A program made the position numbers and the translations under genes. A stretch of 64,000 nt of DNA from Sipunculus nudus (lineage: Eukaryota; Annelida; Sipuncula; Golfingiida; Sipunculidae): NCBI GenBank assembly GCA_026874595.1, contig CM049313.1, positions 27,462,008-27,526,007 of the forward strand, given 5' to 3'. Numbering within the stretch: position 1 is the first letter of the stretch; each line of letters begins with the position of its first letter. Below the pieces are notes generated by a model, which saw nothing but the letters and a program-made list of their open reading frames with translations, made no database searches and had not been told where the DNA came from. Shown piece by piece: positions 45,937 to 58,475 of this stretch.

Positions 45937-48657
45937 TTTTTAATTTTCATATCTTTGTTACAATTATATTATGACTGAGTCGTAAGTTGCCTTGTTATTT
46001 TAAATGCCTTACCATGTCGGTTTCAGATTTTCTTGCAAAGAAACATACTTGATTGTTTAAATTGTAAACAAATCACAGATTCTAATCTAATTGTATATTG
46101 ATGGATCAGAGTGATCACTTTTTGTGACTTCTTTTCAATGAGTTTGTTAGTAATGGGAGGACATGGTAAAGGAGTCCATGTTTTAACAGCAGCAAAAAAG
46201 CAGAAGAGCGGAGGATTCTCAGTGACAGTACCGTACATGGAGGGATCATATATGTGCTATTCATGGGGAAGAATCTAATTTTAAAACATATGTATGATTT
46301 ATGATTTTTAAAAATTACAAAAATTGACGGAGTAAACAGAGAGACGCTATGGGTTCTAAACAGAAATGGACAAAGCTTGTGGCCTTGTACTGGACACAGT
46401 ATAAGGGCACAGATACCAATGAGATTACTACTAAATATAGTACCAACAGGTCAGGACATTCTTTTAAAAAAAAACGCTTAGACATTCAGTTAAGTTTTTT
46501 TTTAACGGGAATAGAAATTTTCATAAATATCAAGATAGAATTTCTATTTTATAATACTGGCAGCTTTAATGCTGCATTAGGTCTCAGCTCGATCCATGTA
46601 CGAGAATCGAGGTGTCACAGTGGTCTGTGTCTTCCATGATATTAAAAGTATTTATCATTAGAGAATCACCATATTTTATTTGAATGACGTTTGTTTACAA
46701 GTGGTTATTCACCCTCTTCATCTCAGCAAGCCCAGTATATGTCTTTATTTGATTTCCGCCAAAATATTAACTGGTAACCGTGATCAACATAATATGATTT
46801 TGTTTGCAAGAATATTTGGTACTAAGAGATAATATGTTGTCCTAGGAGGGGAAGAGACCATCTTCAGTCAAAGATACTAAGAGGAAAGTGCAAATTTCTG
46901 AATATGGAGAAAGTATATCCCACTGACATGCACAGTTGTGACCTTTTTTGGCCGCTTACGTTCTGGTAATCTGAGCTCACCTGTGATGCAAGCATCAAGT
47001 TGGTGAAACGTGAACCATCTCTTTCAGCTAAAATTAATATAGTTCCTTGGTTCACGGACCACACATCAAATTTTGACCAGGATCCATCACTGGTGATCCT
47101 TGTTATTGGCAGAGGTATGCGTGTTATTTTCAGTGCTATTTATTTACACTTTAAACGAATTGATACATAAAAATAGTAAAGGAATAGACAATGTGCAATA
47201 AAGACAGTCGCTTCCATACTGGGTATTACACAATGTACATTACCCCATTTTGAAACTGGCCAAAGGATGACAATATGATAGAAAGGATTAACAAGGTATT
47301 GAACTTTTACATTATTAATCAACAGAAAAATAAAGCTTAGGACCCAAAGGCAAGAGATGGTCACTAGAAAACATTCATACCACCATTGATATATGCATTA
47401 CAGAAATGAAGCAAACTTACTCCCACCACATAATCTAACAGATATATTTACTCATTCTTATAAGTTAAAAATGAAATGTCACCTTCTGAGAACAAGACTA
47501 GGAAAGTGTTGCTCGGTCATACTATGTATGTAATAACAACAACATAAATAAAAAATAACTATAAAAGGGACAAGAGAACGTTAACTATAATAAAATATAA
47601 CAGTAAAGCAGTAGAAGCTAGATTAATAAATATGCATGATAATTGAAACTTGCCTAAAAATTATGGTGGACTCTTTTCCTTATTACTTACTTTCCATGCC
47701 TGGTGCACTGGGCCTAGACTTTTCAGGAATCCAAAAGTAATTGAATTATCTGGTTATAAAGGACAAAAAATCTCACAACATTTCGGAAGAACATAACACG
47801 GGTTAGTGCTTATATTTTGAGAAAGTTTAATATCCTTATACACTTACATATTCAAGATGGTCTGCATGGATAAAGAGTGTACTAGTGTTTATACCCTTAG
47901 TTTCAAAGCAATGACTATTTTTGGTATTAGGGAAGCGTCATGGTGAGGTACATCGAAAGAGGAACACTGACCATTGTATACATCTTATAAAACACTATAT
48001 CATTCATTGATGTGTACATAATTTTATTTTTTTAAATGTTTTAGGATTGACAAAGGCATTCATGTATGTATGTATTCCTAAACTAGAACTTCAGAAATGT
48101 CAACATTAACTTGTAAAATATTCCACAGCGAAAATTGTTTAAATAAAAATCTGTGAAATTTCTTTAGGATGTTTTATTAATATCATAACTTATTGTTTCA
48201 TCAGCAAAAACATGTAATACATATATATATATATATACAATACAGTTATTTGAGGTTAATATGTCAAATTTTAAGCGAGCTACAAGCATTTAAATATCCC
48301 TACCCCCTTATCAAGCTACCCGTCTGCTGTTGTCTCTCTCTCAGTTCAATAAAAGGCTAGTGTATCCCAAAATAATCAATATCAACACCTTAATTCATTA
48401 ACTGGACATATTTGGGAATCTAAAAAAATACCGATATGATAAAATTCTAGAGGGGGATGCACACTTACCCTTCTTATATTATGGTCTAAATATTATATGT
48501 GAAAAATTGCTTATTTTAAAAACCAATAAACACCTTCAGGTTCAGACAAATAACAATTCATAGTATCAAGGAAGCATCACAGTGAAAATCAGTGCATCTG
48601 GAGAGGAACATGGAACACCACATCCATCTTATATACAATAGATACCATCAAATAGAA
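45937..48657. other. Low-repeat region with one candidate host exon
   Basis: No family match seen across most of this stretch. The candidate exon at 46981-47135 is listed separately. There is a short (TA)n at about 48219-48237. Other short frames (46023-46238 minus, 46140-46285 plus, 46349-46639 plus) are overlapping or unsupported. Confidence 0.4.
46981..47135 (-). CDS. Candidate internal exon of an unknown host gene
   Basis: On the minus strand 155 nt lie between a TAG acceptor (47136-47138) and a good donor CAG|GTGAGC (46975-46985). The open frame, two bases plus 51 codons, includes SDGSWSKFDVWSVNQGTILI and AERDGSRFTNLMLASQ. Composition looks like ordinary protein and the donor falls exactly after SQ. 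The acceptor lacks a strong pyrimidine tract, so the 5' boundary is uncertain. I do not recognise the protein and no partner exon is convincing nearby. Confidence 0.32.
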
Positions 48658-49739
48658 CTAGAATACGGGTAGTTGACAAGCGACTAAGTGTATCAGCCTA
48701 AATCAGAAAGGTACAGGTGAAGTGGTGATAGGATATAGAGGTAGACACCACCTGTCATGTCAACAAAAAATTGTATCCGAGATGTATACACGTGCAAAAT
48801 TTCATGTGAATAAGTCCAACCACTGCAGAGATATGCATGATTTTATCCCAAGGCAGACAAACAGATGGACGCTGTGCAAAAACAGTTGCAGGTGTGCCTA
48901 CTAGTTTTGGGTTTAATAAAGGGCTATGTTAGACCAATACACGTGCAAAATTTCAGGCTGATATGTCAAACCAGTCCTGAGATATATGCATGGTTGTCTG
49001 GAGCATAAAAGGGGAGGTAGGTGGCATCACCTGTCACAAAAATGGAAAAACTATCAAAGATGAATAAACATGTAAAATTTCAGCCCAATTGGTCAAACGA
49101 GTCCTGAGATATCAGCACGGATGTCTGCACTGCAAACGCATAGGTAGGTGGTGCCACATGTCATATCAACAAAAAACCTGTCTAAGATGTATAAACTTGC
49201 AAAATTTCAGGAGAATAAGTTCAACCACTGCAGAGATATGCATGATTTTATCCAAAGGCAGATAAACAGATGACTGCTGTGCAAAAACGGTTGCAGGTGG
49301 CGCCACCAGTTTTGGGTATGTTAAAGGGCTATGTTAGTCCTATACATATGCACAATTTCAGACTGATCCGTCAAACCAGTCCTAAGATATTAGCATGAAT
49401 GTCTGGAGCATAAAAGGGGAGGTAGATGGTGCCACCTGTCACAAAAATCGAAAACCTATCCAAGATGTATTAAATGCAAAATTTCAGCACGATCCGTCAA
49501 ACGAGTCCAGAGATATGGGGGTTTATGTGTGAACACAGATGCACAGATGGACGCAGAGTGCAGAGGAAAGGTCAGAGATCAAAACAAGTTGGGGAGCAGC
49601 AGTTCAAATGTGACCCGAACATAATCCCGGGTTTCGTTAAATTCCACCCAGCGGTTACGGAGGAGTTCTCAGGACACCTACACAGCGATGGCAGTGGGCT
49701 GAAAACATAGTATCTGCAAACCTCTGTTTTGGCAAAAAC
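48658..49739 (-). mobile_element. B2-family element, inverted and diverged (B2')
   Basis: Read on the minus strand, its 3' end is CTAG (48658-48661), preceded by the inverse of the B2 terminal text (AATACGGGTAGTTGACAAGC, then TGTATCAGCC). At the other end ACAGAGG, TTTGCAGATAC and TATGTTTTCAG match the B2 5' hairpin region with decay. The interior keeps the ~145 bp modules with GGTGGCGCCACC (49296-49307). Confidence 0.7.
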
Positions 49740-50690
49740 AATGGACATGACGGCATGGACGAGTTAGCTCCGCCACCATGGATACAGTTGCTAGGTCGGA
49801 CATTAAACCAAGAAAGCGTGCTGTTTATACACGTGGAACCAGCAATTCAGCCGTATATTGCACCAGAACCCAAACAGTATTAATTTTACCAAGAACACAC
49901 CCTTGGGTTTAAAGTGTACATATGAAGGCTACAGAGATGATTTAAATATAAAATTGAGAAGTTTGATGAATTTGTGCCTTTTTCTGCTCGATACGGCTGG
50001 TGTCAGAGAACAAGTCAGCTGACCCCTCGCATCAGCCATGACACCTGAGCGGTTGGTTAAAATTGACAACTTGTTCAAGTCTAGCAAAAAAAAAGTAACA
50101 GTTATTAAAATATTTATTATATCCTAGGGTGCAGTTTCAACAAAAAATTAAAGATGACAACGTAAAAAGTGTTGCTTCCATACAGGGTAAAGCGACAGAT
50201 GCTGTCATTGGGGGGGGGGGGGGGGAGAGGGGGGGATCACTCATTAATTTTTCTATAAACATTAAAATTAAAGGAAGTCTTGCTAAGTATGTATTGCTCA
50301 TGCAGAGATTTTATAAGTTTTGAAAGTTGTTTTTTGTCAAATCATCTAATTAACTAAAATTAATAATAATAATCAAACTAGTGTCAATACCAGTATCCAA
50401 ACGAATTACTGAAAGTTTGCTAAAATCACAGATGACGTGAACATCACATAGTGGTTAATCACATATAATGTATGTAAAATAAAATTTAATATACTGAGAA
50501 AATTATTGAATACAACAGAATTGAAACTGAGGTTAAAATTATTTTCCAATATTGCATGTATATTGATGTCTGTAATAGGAAGCACCCTGTTTACACAGGA
50601 AGAAAGATTTGTGTACAAGAAGAAATTTAAATGCATGTATGATAAAGATATTATTTATGAAAGTTCTAAATCTGTACATGTGCTTTGAGT
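49740..50690. other. Unassigned region with a G-rich run
   Basis: A G-rich run lies at about 50210-50235. No gene or repeat family is recognised otherwise. Confidence 0.35.
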
Positions 50691-51065
50691 GAAAATTGCT
50701 CATATCTCTGGTGTGGTTCAAGGTATAGGTCTGAAATTTGACATGTCCATCCATTTTAGAAAGTTTTCTCATAAACCAGACAGGTGGTGCCACCTACCTT
50801 CCAATTTTTGTAGAATAAATAAATGCCCTTTTCTGAGGAGTGATTTGCCCTATTGGCCTGAAAATGTGCATATCCATAGATCTTGGACTTCTCCATCTTG
50901 TACTCAAGACTGGTGGCACCATCTGCCATCATTTTGGCGTTGCATCCATCTGTACATGTGCTTTGGGTGTAAATTGCTCATATCTCCGGATTGGTTCAAG
51001 GTATTGGTCTGAAAGTTGGCATGTCCATCCATCTTGGAAAGTTTTCTTGTAAACCAGACAGGTTT
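50691..51065 (+). repeat. Two and a half ~150 bp modules of the B2/C type
   Basis: The phrase TGCTCATATCTC, then GTCTGAAA, TGTCCATCCAT and AAACCAGACAGGT repeats at about 145-300 bp spacing with GGTGGTGCCACC between, in the same order as modules in B2 and in the 3' part of Family C. Confidence 0.6.
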
Positions 51066-51086
51066 AAACCAAATTGTGTCTGTTTT

Positions 51087-52992
51087 TAGCTCAGCTGACT
51101 ATAAGTCATCTGAGCTATAGTTGTGGTCCTTTGTCCGTCGTCCATCCGTCCGTCTGGCCGTCCGTCCATTAACATGGCACATTTTAAAACCGTTGGACCT
51201 ACGAATCCAAAATTCTGCATACCATTAGATGTCCCCAAAATCTCCTACCATACCGAAAATTGGGTCATTAGAACTTCATTCCTTTGAGATATTAAGGAAA
51301 AAAAACCTCCCGTTTTCCATTAAAAAAAGCCATTGTTACACTTCAAGGCTGCCTAATATCAAAACCACTGATCTGTTTTTGATCATATTTAGTATTCATA
51401 TTCTTCCATACATTTTCTGTGCACATACCAAAATTAGGTCAATATTGGGTATTATTTTGAAGTTATAGGCCCAAATATAATGCAATTTTTTAAAAATCAG
51501 GAAATATATTTGCTCACTTAAAATGAGAATTGCTGAAGCTGGAGACTTTTTTTCAGGAATATAACTTTATTTAATCAAGATTCAATTGTTTACCCAAAAT
51601 TAGATCTGAATTTTGCTAATTTTTCAAGTTATTAGCATGAATAAAAAAACAATACCTTAAATTTTGTCCAACTTTGGCAGTGGCACGTTTTTTCCCTGTA
51701 AGCACTGTTGATTTAATTTTCACAGCATATATACATAAGGATTTAATCTTTTAAAATCGGAAATTTCAAAGGAATTGTTTAAAAAGAGTAGCTTTTATTC
51801 AAGTTTTCATACACCATGTCAAGTGTTGTTTACATCTGGCCCACCTAGTAGTACAGCCTTCACTTGCATTATGTAACCCACCCCAGGCAGCATGCCTTGG
51901 CCCAGCTTGGCCCACTACTAGCAGGCTTCCCCTCTGCCCTGCACTCACCCCCCCCCCCCCCCCCCAGCTGGTGCATAAACTAGATGAATGTTTATAATTT
52001 TCTGTATTTTATTTTATTCTTGGACATGCTACATTTTAGATTTTGTATTGTACCACCAGGGTTAAAGTGATTAAAGTGCACATTTAATTGTGTCTACAAA
52101 GTGATGTATTGCTGTTAAAGTGTGGATGTTCATCAGATAAGTAATGCTTTACTTCAGAAGAGTAAAACTTCACCAGGTGTGAAATTGACTATTAATTCCA
52201 GTAATTAATTATAGTTGAGATTGTAATTAGCATAATGATATTGTTTGTCCCTCATTCAACCAACAGTGTGTATACTTTATTTGAAAAGATGTTTTTATTT
52301 TATCAAATTTACTGAATCTTTTATTTTATTTCGGTGAATAAAATTAAGCATGTACTGAAAACTCCAATGTGCAAAACTTTTTAATAGGGATTCAAGGAAT
52401 AATTTTGTAGATGCCATGTTGTGGCATTATTTTCTTTTACATTCAGTTTAAACATTTGATTTAAAAAAAATAAAATATATGTGTATGCATAATATGACCC
52501 AATATGAGCTACAATCTGGATATATAATGATTGCAACTTAGAATTCTAATATTTTAACTTATATTTTCAGTTTTTATATTACAAATTTATAACACTTGTA
52601 AATAAAAAAAAATGAATCAGTATAAAAACTATTAATGAAAAAAGTGGATATGCTAAAAAAATAGGCATATATATAAACTTAAATGTATTATTCCCTTGAA
52701 AGTGAAATAAAGGTATTAGTCCATTCTGTCCACTTGCCTGTCCATCTGTAAATTTTTCATATGCATCAGAGTATCTCAAAACATTTACTGTTTTTCTTCA
52801 TGACAGTCTTGTCAGAGTATTAGTTTGCAATCATATATTGAGAACTTTACTATTACCAAGTAGGAGGGCCCTTTCCTCTTAGCTTCTCATATGCTTATGT
52901 AAATGAAGAACATTAAAATAGAATATTTTTCATATTTTGCATTTGCAAAAATTTCGAACTTAAGCTGGGCTTCGTGACCCATGGGCCCTTTG
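51087..52992 (+). mobile_element. Family A subtype copy A7 (A-b, 1.9 kb)
   Basis: Head TAGCTCAGCTGAC at 51087, one A block, then the A-b interior with a C18 run (51948-51965), and a tail AGCTGGGC, GACCCATGGGCC, CTTTG at 52992. It aligns with A8 over its length. Confidence 0.75.
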
Positions 52993-53602
52993 TTTATATT
53001 CTGGATTCTCAACATCATTGTTTGGCTAAAACTGAATAAATACCAGACATGGTGCGAATACTTTGCAAATGTATATGAATATGAATATGAATATGTACTC
53101 CATTATAAAATTTCTTGCATAAGAATGGGAATTCAGGTAAAAATGAATGTATTAGAATACCAGTGCAAATACTTTCAAAATGTATTCATGAATGCATTCA
53201 TGAATATATCCTATAATATTATTTTAATAATCATTTCAGTTATATTTTATTTTAAAAAATCATATGATTCTCTTATTATTTTTAATAGAAATTATATTTG
53301 GCACAATATTTGTTATTAAATTTTAATAAATAGTTAAACTCTTATCTTATATGTGCTGCTTATCAGTTATATGGTCAAGTCAAAATCTGTATGACAGTAG
53401 CACTCCATTTGTTAATAAAATAAATGAAATCAATCTCTTCCCTGTCTCCAAAGAAACTTTCAAAATCATACATAAGCTAAACACCAACAACTCATAATAC
53501 AGCTTATATTTATTTCCACACAAAACCAGCATGTGCCTCATTTCAAAATCATATTTTTTTATCATATATAACAGCTGAGCGCCGTGACCCATGGGTCCCT
53601 TG
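52993..53602 (+). repeat. Family A 3' fragment
   Basis: Continues at TATATTCTGGATTCTCAACA, the tail part of A3/A5, and ends CAGCTGAGC, GACCCATGGGTC, CCCTTG (53602). Its start abuts the A7 end, so A7 probably inserted into an older A copy. Confidence 0.65.
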
Positions 53603-53616
53603 TTATTAATTTGTGA

Positions 53617-53636
53617 GGGGGGGGGGGGGGGGGGGG
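53617..53636. repeat. G20 homopolymer
   Basis: Twenty consecutive G. Confidence 0.95.
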
Positions 53637-53853
53637 TAGGTGGGAAGGGTATGTTAGCCTTTAATTCTTTAATTATGGGGCACTCCAGGGGTTAGACAGT
53701 GTCAGTTGCTTACACCCACAGGTGAATTAGGGACATCTTGGCATGGCAGGACTTTATGCCAGTTCCCTTGTTCAGTGGGCTGTTAAATTCCTACTGACCA
53801 TGGAGCAGCATCTGGCTAACTGATGATTGATGTTTGTATAGCAGAAGGCTATG

Positions 53854-54021
53854 TCAAGTGACCAGGGCCATCTGCATGTTATCTTTCAGTTGAGCTGCAT
53901 ACATTATGTCGGTGCTGTCCTCAGCAGCAGCAGCATTACCAGTCAGCTGGAAGGTCTGCTGAATGCCTCTTATTGACAAGGACTGTTTATTCAGGGCTGT
54001 GCTCTCACCTGTCCTGCTCAG
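53854..54021 (-). CDS. Candidate terminal coding exon of an unknown host gene
   Basis: Minus strand: a strong acceptor (pyrimidine-rich TTTGCCCTTTG, then TATATTACAG) joins at 54021 a frame of exactly 55 codons ending in TGA (53854-53856). It begins LSRTGESTALNKQSLSIRG, then QQTFQLTGNAAAAEDSTD, and ends QLKDNMQMALVT. Codon use and residue mix are those of a normal protein, and the sequence matches no repeat family in the window. ATTAAA-type polyadenylation signals lie about 190 bp downstream on the minus strand (53660-53673). The protein family is not recognised. Upstream exons would lie at higher coordinates, in or beyond the repeat-filled part. Confidence 0.5.
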   Translation of the reverse strand: MSRTGESTALNKQSLSIRGIQQTFQLTGNAAAAEDSTDIMYAAQLKDNMQMALVT

Positions 54022-54232
54022 CTGTAATATACAAAGGGCAAATGTCCATGAAAATCTCAAATTAATCTGACCAGCTTTTTTACTCAGATGAGTCACCCGT
54101 TACCTCCACCCTTAATCAATGCAAAGACCAAGTGTTAGTCATGGAGATATTCCAATGTTAAAGAAATTGAAGGTACACAGTAATAATTATTTAAAAAACT
54201 TAAGTAACTATTTCACATACTCTGTACATTTT

Positions 54233-57200
54233 TAATGAACCTGTGAGCTTATGCGATGGCGTGCCCTCTGCCATCCACTGTTCTTTAACCCATGCTATTT
54301 CAAAAACCGTTAGAGCTAGCAGTGCCAAATTTTGTGGAAGAATCAGTTACATGTCAAACTTTATCAGTTATTTTGCTTACTTTAATGCTATCTGCATTTA
54401 CTTAGATTTGATAGGGAAAAAGCTAAAAATACTTTTAAAAATCTTCTTCTCCAAAATTGTCCAGCCAAATTGTTCAATATTCCACAGAAATCATCTCTGT
54501 TTAAACAATCTCTGTTTGAATGGTTCCAGATGGTAGAATTTTGGTTAAGTTAAAGTTAGCTGAACTTAGTGATTTGGCCGAAAAAGGATACTAAAATTTC
54601 AATATCAGAAACGGCTGGAGCTATCATCACCAAATTTTATGCAGATGTTGGTCACTTGACTCATATATGAAATTGAGGTATTGGTGGCGCCATCTGCATC
54701 AACTTTTTTGTAGGAGGGTCATCGGTCATCAGTACATTAAGGTGGCAGGACTAGTCCCCCCACCTGATCTGACTTTGTTTTAGTTTTTCCTTTGTATTGA
54801 ACAATCTAATGCTTTAATACCCCCTAAAGTATACATTTTCTGAAAGCTAAGATAATTCTCTATAGTTTGGTGATAATAAACTTTGTTTCCGAGAAACAGG
54901 TTTGAATTTGTAAGAATTTTAATTTAATTTTAATATTTAACAAAAAATAGTTTATTCCAGCACAACTAAAGCAGATACTGAAAATCATCTTATATAAATC
55001 AAGAATTTAGATAAAAATCCCCAGGCTTTTTTTTGTTTAGTGAGTTAAGTTTAAAAATTATGATTTTACAGAGTATTTAATTTTGAAATCTTCACAAATC
55101 ATTTCATATTTTACTTTTACCTTAATAAAATCCTTCAAACTTAGTATAGGCGTAAAATAAAAAAAACGCTTTTTAGAAGACATATTAACAATTGCATATG
55201 TCAAAGATGGTATGTTTCGGACAAGTGATTACTGAGAAATAAAGCTCTAAAGATAAGGTGTTCAGGTGAAATGATGTTTCGAGAAAATGGCCAAAAACTA
55301 TATTCATAGAGATCATTCGTCCTACACACATAACTAACCACAACTACATGTTGACAGTCACATGAATTTGGTCAAGACGGTGGTTCTTATCAAACCATGG
55401 TATAATAACATGGATTGACTATTTTGCTTTAAAAAGTATTAAAAAGATAAAAGTTTGTCCTGTCACACCAGAGACTTGTCAAACACCACGTGCATGGACT
55501 TCAGTAGGTGGAGCTTACAGTTTAGCCCGAATGCCAAGGTGCGCTGAGCACCCGACAACCCGGACCGCGGGTGAACAGGTGCATAGCCGGGCCTAATAGG
55601 TAACCGCGTGTTTACACAGGAACAAGGGGAGCGGAATCTATGGCCATTCAAGGAGGACGAAGATTGATTTACTTATCACGGTTTACATACATTATAGGTA
55701 TTTGGGAGTTGACAATAGACACGAGTTTATAACGATCATACAAATCTCGTATAAAATAAATTATATATTTACTGACTACCGAGCACCAACATCCGTGCCA
55801 TGGAGAGTGTCTCGTATTGGTTATTATAAATAGTTGTACAATCCATGTAAAATAAAAAAAGTTTATATTTAAATCTCGCATACACATACAAGTTATATGT
55901 GAAATCTGGACTTATTGTTTATATGAGGGAAGTACAACAGCGGTTGACAATAGCGCGTTTAGTTGATAACACTGCTAAAGTCGATAGGTGTCGGCCTTCG
56001 GTTTTCCTTTATGAGTAAATTTAGAGATGCCGTCATCTGACAATTCATCGTCGCTGGCCATCAGTTTGATCACAGAAGTTCGGCCCGCTGAGACTTCTTG
56101 TGTTCATTCAACTGCTGCAGTTTTTCAAGTGGCATTCGGGATTTGCGTCTTTTGGTATTAGCGTAGTTTTATTTGTTGTGGTGTTGACAGTTTGAATATT
56201 ATAGACGTTATGGTTGGGATATGAAGTAGCTTATTATAAAGTAATTTTACGTATCTGTCGATAGGCTCAGGATATAGCAGAAATAACATGATGTCAAGTG
56301 AAAATTTGTGTTTCGGTGGAACATACCCGACACAAGACAGAAAGGCCAATGACACTAACAGACCATTCACAAGGACGGGTTTGTTTGCACACTGATTATA
56401 ATTAGCTAGAGTTAAGGTTGCCGTCCAACGCTTATCAGTTGTATGCTCAGCTAATTAGATTGGGCAAACAAACGTCGACCGTCAGTTCTTGCCACCTGGT
56501 GCACGGAGGTACTTGGCCCATGCATTAATTTAACACTTGCACCTTGTGATTGGCTGAATGACCCAGGTGAGGGCTGGGGGCAGAGTGATTGACTGGCTTG
56601 TGGCAGGGCTGGAGTTAGTTTATAAACACCCTGTCAACACATCTTGGTGTTTACTGAATAGAAATCACCCTTTTCCACAAAATGCAACTGGCGACCCAAA
56701 ATGTGCATAGCTGCATTAGATCCGCCCAGTATTCAATATTACCTATACCTTTTATTGAAAAAACACCAATTTTTAGGATTTTGACCAGTCCTGCTACCTT
56801 AACCCATAATTTCTCAGGAATAGTGGGAGCTAGCATCCCCAAATTTTATGCAAAAAACTGTCACCTATCAAATGTTGTTGGATTGAGCTTTTTGTGGCGC
56901 CCCCTGAATTAACTTATATTTTTCTGGGAAAAGCTAAAAATTTTTAGAAAATCTTCTTCTCTGAAATTATTGAGCCAAATTGTTAAACATTTCACAGAAA
57001 TGATCCCAGAGACGATCTCTCTCAAGTATGTTCAAATGGTTTGGGTTTGATGAGTTTTGGCTGAGTTACAGGAATTTGAACTTAGTCATTTGGCCAAGTA
57101 AGCATATTGACATAACAATCTCAGAAACCACAGGAAATAGCATCACCAAATCTCTGCTAATGTTGGTCACATGACTCGTATAATTGAAATTTTATTTTTT

Positions 57201-58195
57201 GTGGCGCCAGCTACATCGACCTGCTTTTTATGGACAAAAAACCTCATAATTTTAGCCTCTTTCAGCTTAAAAATGTTTTATTGTGAAACTGTTGAGCTGA
57301 ATCTTTTTATTTTTCACATAAATTATCCTAGAGTAGGGTGCTTTCAATTGTATAAGAATAGATCAGGTTTGTTAATTTTTGGTTGAGTCATAGAAAGCTG
57401 AAGTTGGTCTTGTTGCCATTAGTAAGCCTATTTCAAACTGCGGGCTGCAGTAGTCTACTTCTTCAAAACTTTAATTTCAACTTCTGTAATATTTCACAGA
57501 AAAGATTATTGTCTTTGGCCTGTGGGTGAGTATTAATGTCAAAACCAATATTCTGCATGCTACAGAGCATAAACATGGTTTTAAGTACCCTGAAAGCAAT
57601 CATCTTCTTACTGATCATGGTTGGTGAATAACATGGGTGCATTTGTTCATAAAATATAAACACTGTGCTACATTTATGCCTTTAGATCTATCAGCATGAA
57701 GTTTTTAACAAATTCATCCAAACCATGTCATCTGTATTGCCACTGTTAATTGTATTTTCACTACAATAAGTTCATTTCAGTTAATATTTCATAAACTCAT
57801 GCATGTATCATCACACATGCAATTGATGCTTTATATTCCGTTTACTCAGGGCAACTGCCTGCCTCATCTGAGCTTAGTCAGCCCAGTGCACCTGACTCAC
57901 TAGAAGTTTGATATATTGGCATGTCTATATGATGATACATCTTTGATGACTTTCTCATAGACCGGTGGTGCCACCTAAAATCATTTTTCTGTTGTCAATG
58001 CCAGTATTTCAGGAGTGATGTTTGTGTAATTAGTGCTTAAACGTGAGTTTAAAATGATTAGTACATGTGCATGTCACACTTGTAATTGAAAATTAATCAA
58101 GTACTATTCAAAAATTGGTCAAGCATATTATCATGGAACCAAAATACCTGATGTATATCCCATTGCAGAGGTTCGCATTAGGCCTGTAGGCCTTG
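54233..58195 (+). mobile_element. Family C copy C4, split by a TTAA element
   Basis: Starts TAATGAACCTGTGAGC (54233) and ends AGAGGTTCGC, AGGCCTGTAGGCCT and CTTG (58195). Removing the nested 2.06 kb element leaves about 1.9 kb. The homologous text in C2a (near 39330, minus sense) reads through the junction. Confidence 0.72.
54741..56798. mobile_element. TTAA-flanked DNA transposon (piggyBac- or Kolobok-like), 2,058 bp, non-autonomous
   Basis: TTAA at 54737-54740 and 56799-56802. The left TIR GGTGGCAGGACTAGTC and the inverse of the right TIR (GGTAGCAGGACTGGTC) agree at 14 of 16 positions. The paralogue near 39326-39345 reads TGTACATTAACCCATAATTT with a single TTAA, confirming the duplication. 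Interior frames are short and show no transposase motifs. Both piggyBac and Kolobok use TTAA; the TIR alone does not settle which. Confidence 0.8.
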
Positions 58196-58475
58196 TATTA
58201 AAATTCATTGTGCTTGTTAATCCTTGATAGCTGCAATTGTAATCTGAGACAATTGGGGCCCCATACATTTTTCCATATTAACAAAATTTGAACAGAAATG
58301 TTTGGACTGATAAGTAGCAGTCTCGTGATCGTTTTAGCTATGCAGTGTCATGTTGGATTGATTTAAAATGAAGTAAAATTGATTTGTGTACTGACCAGGC
58401 TTTTATATTTGTGAGGACACTGAATAACAATTTTATCAGAGCACAGTCACTTGAATCCCTATCTGTGTTTGTTTT

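Noticed and set aside
46023-46285. Coding-looking frames on both strands around 46140-46285
   Set aside because: The two strands compete, no recognisable family, and splice signals are not decisive.
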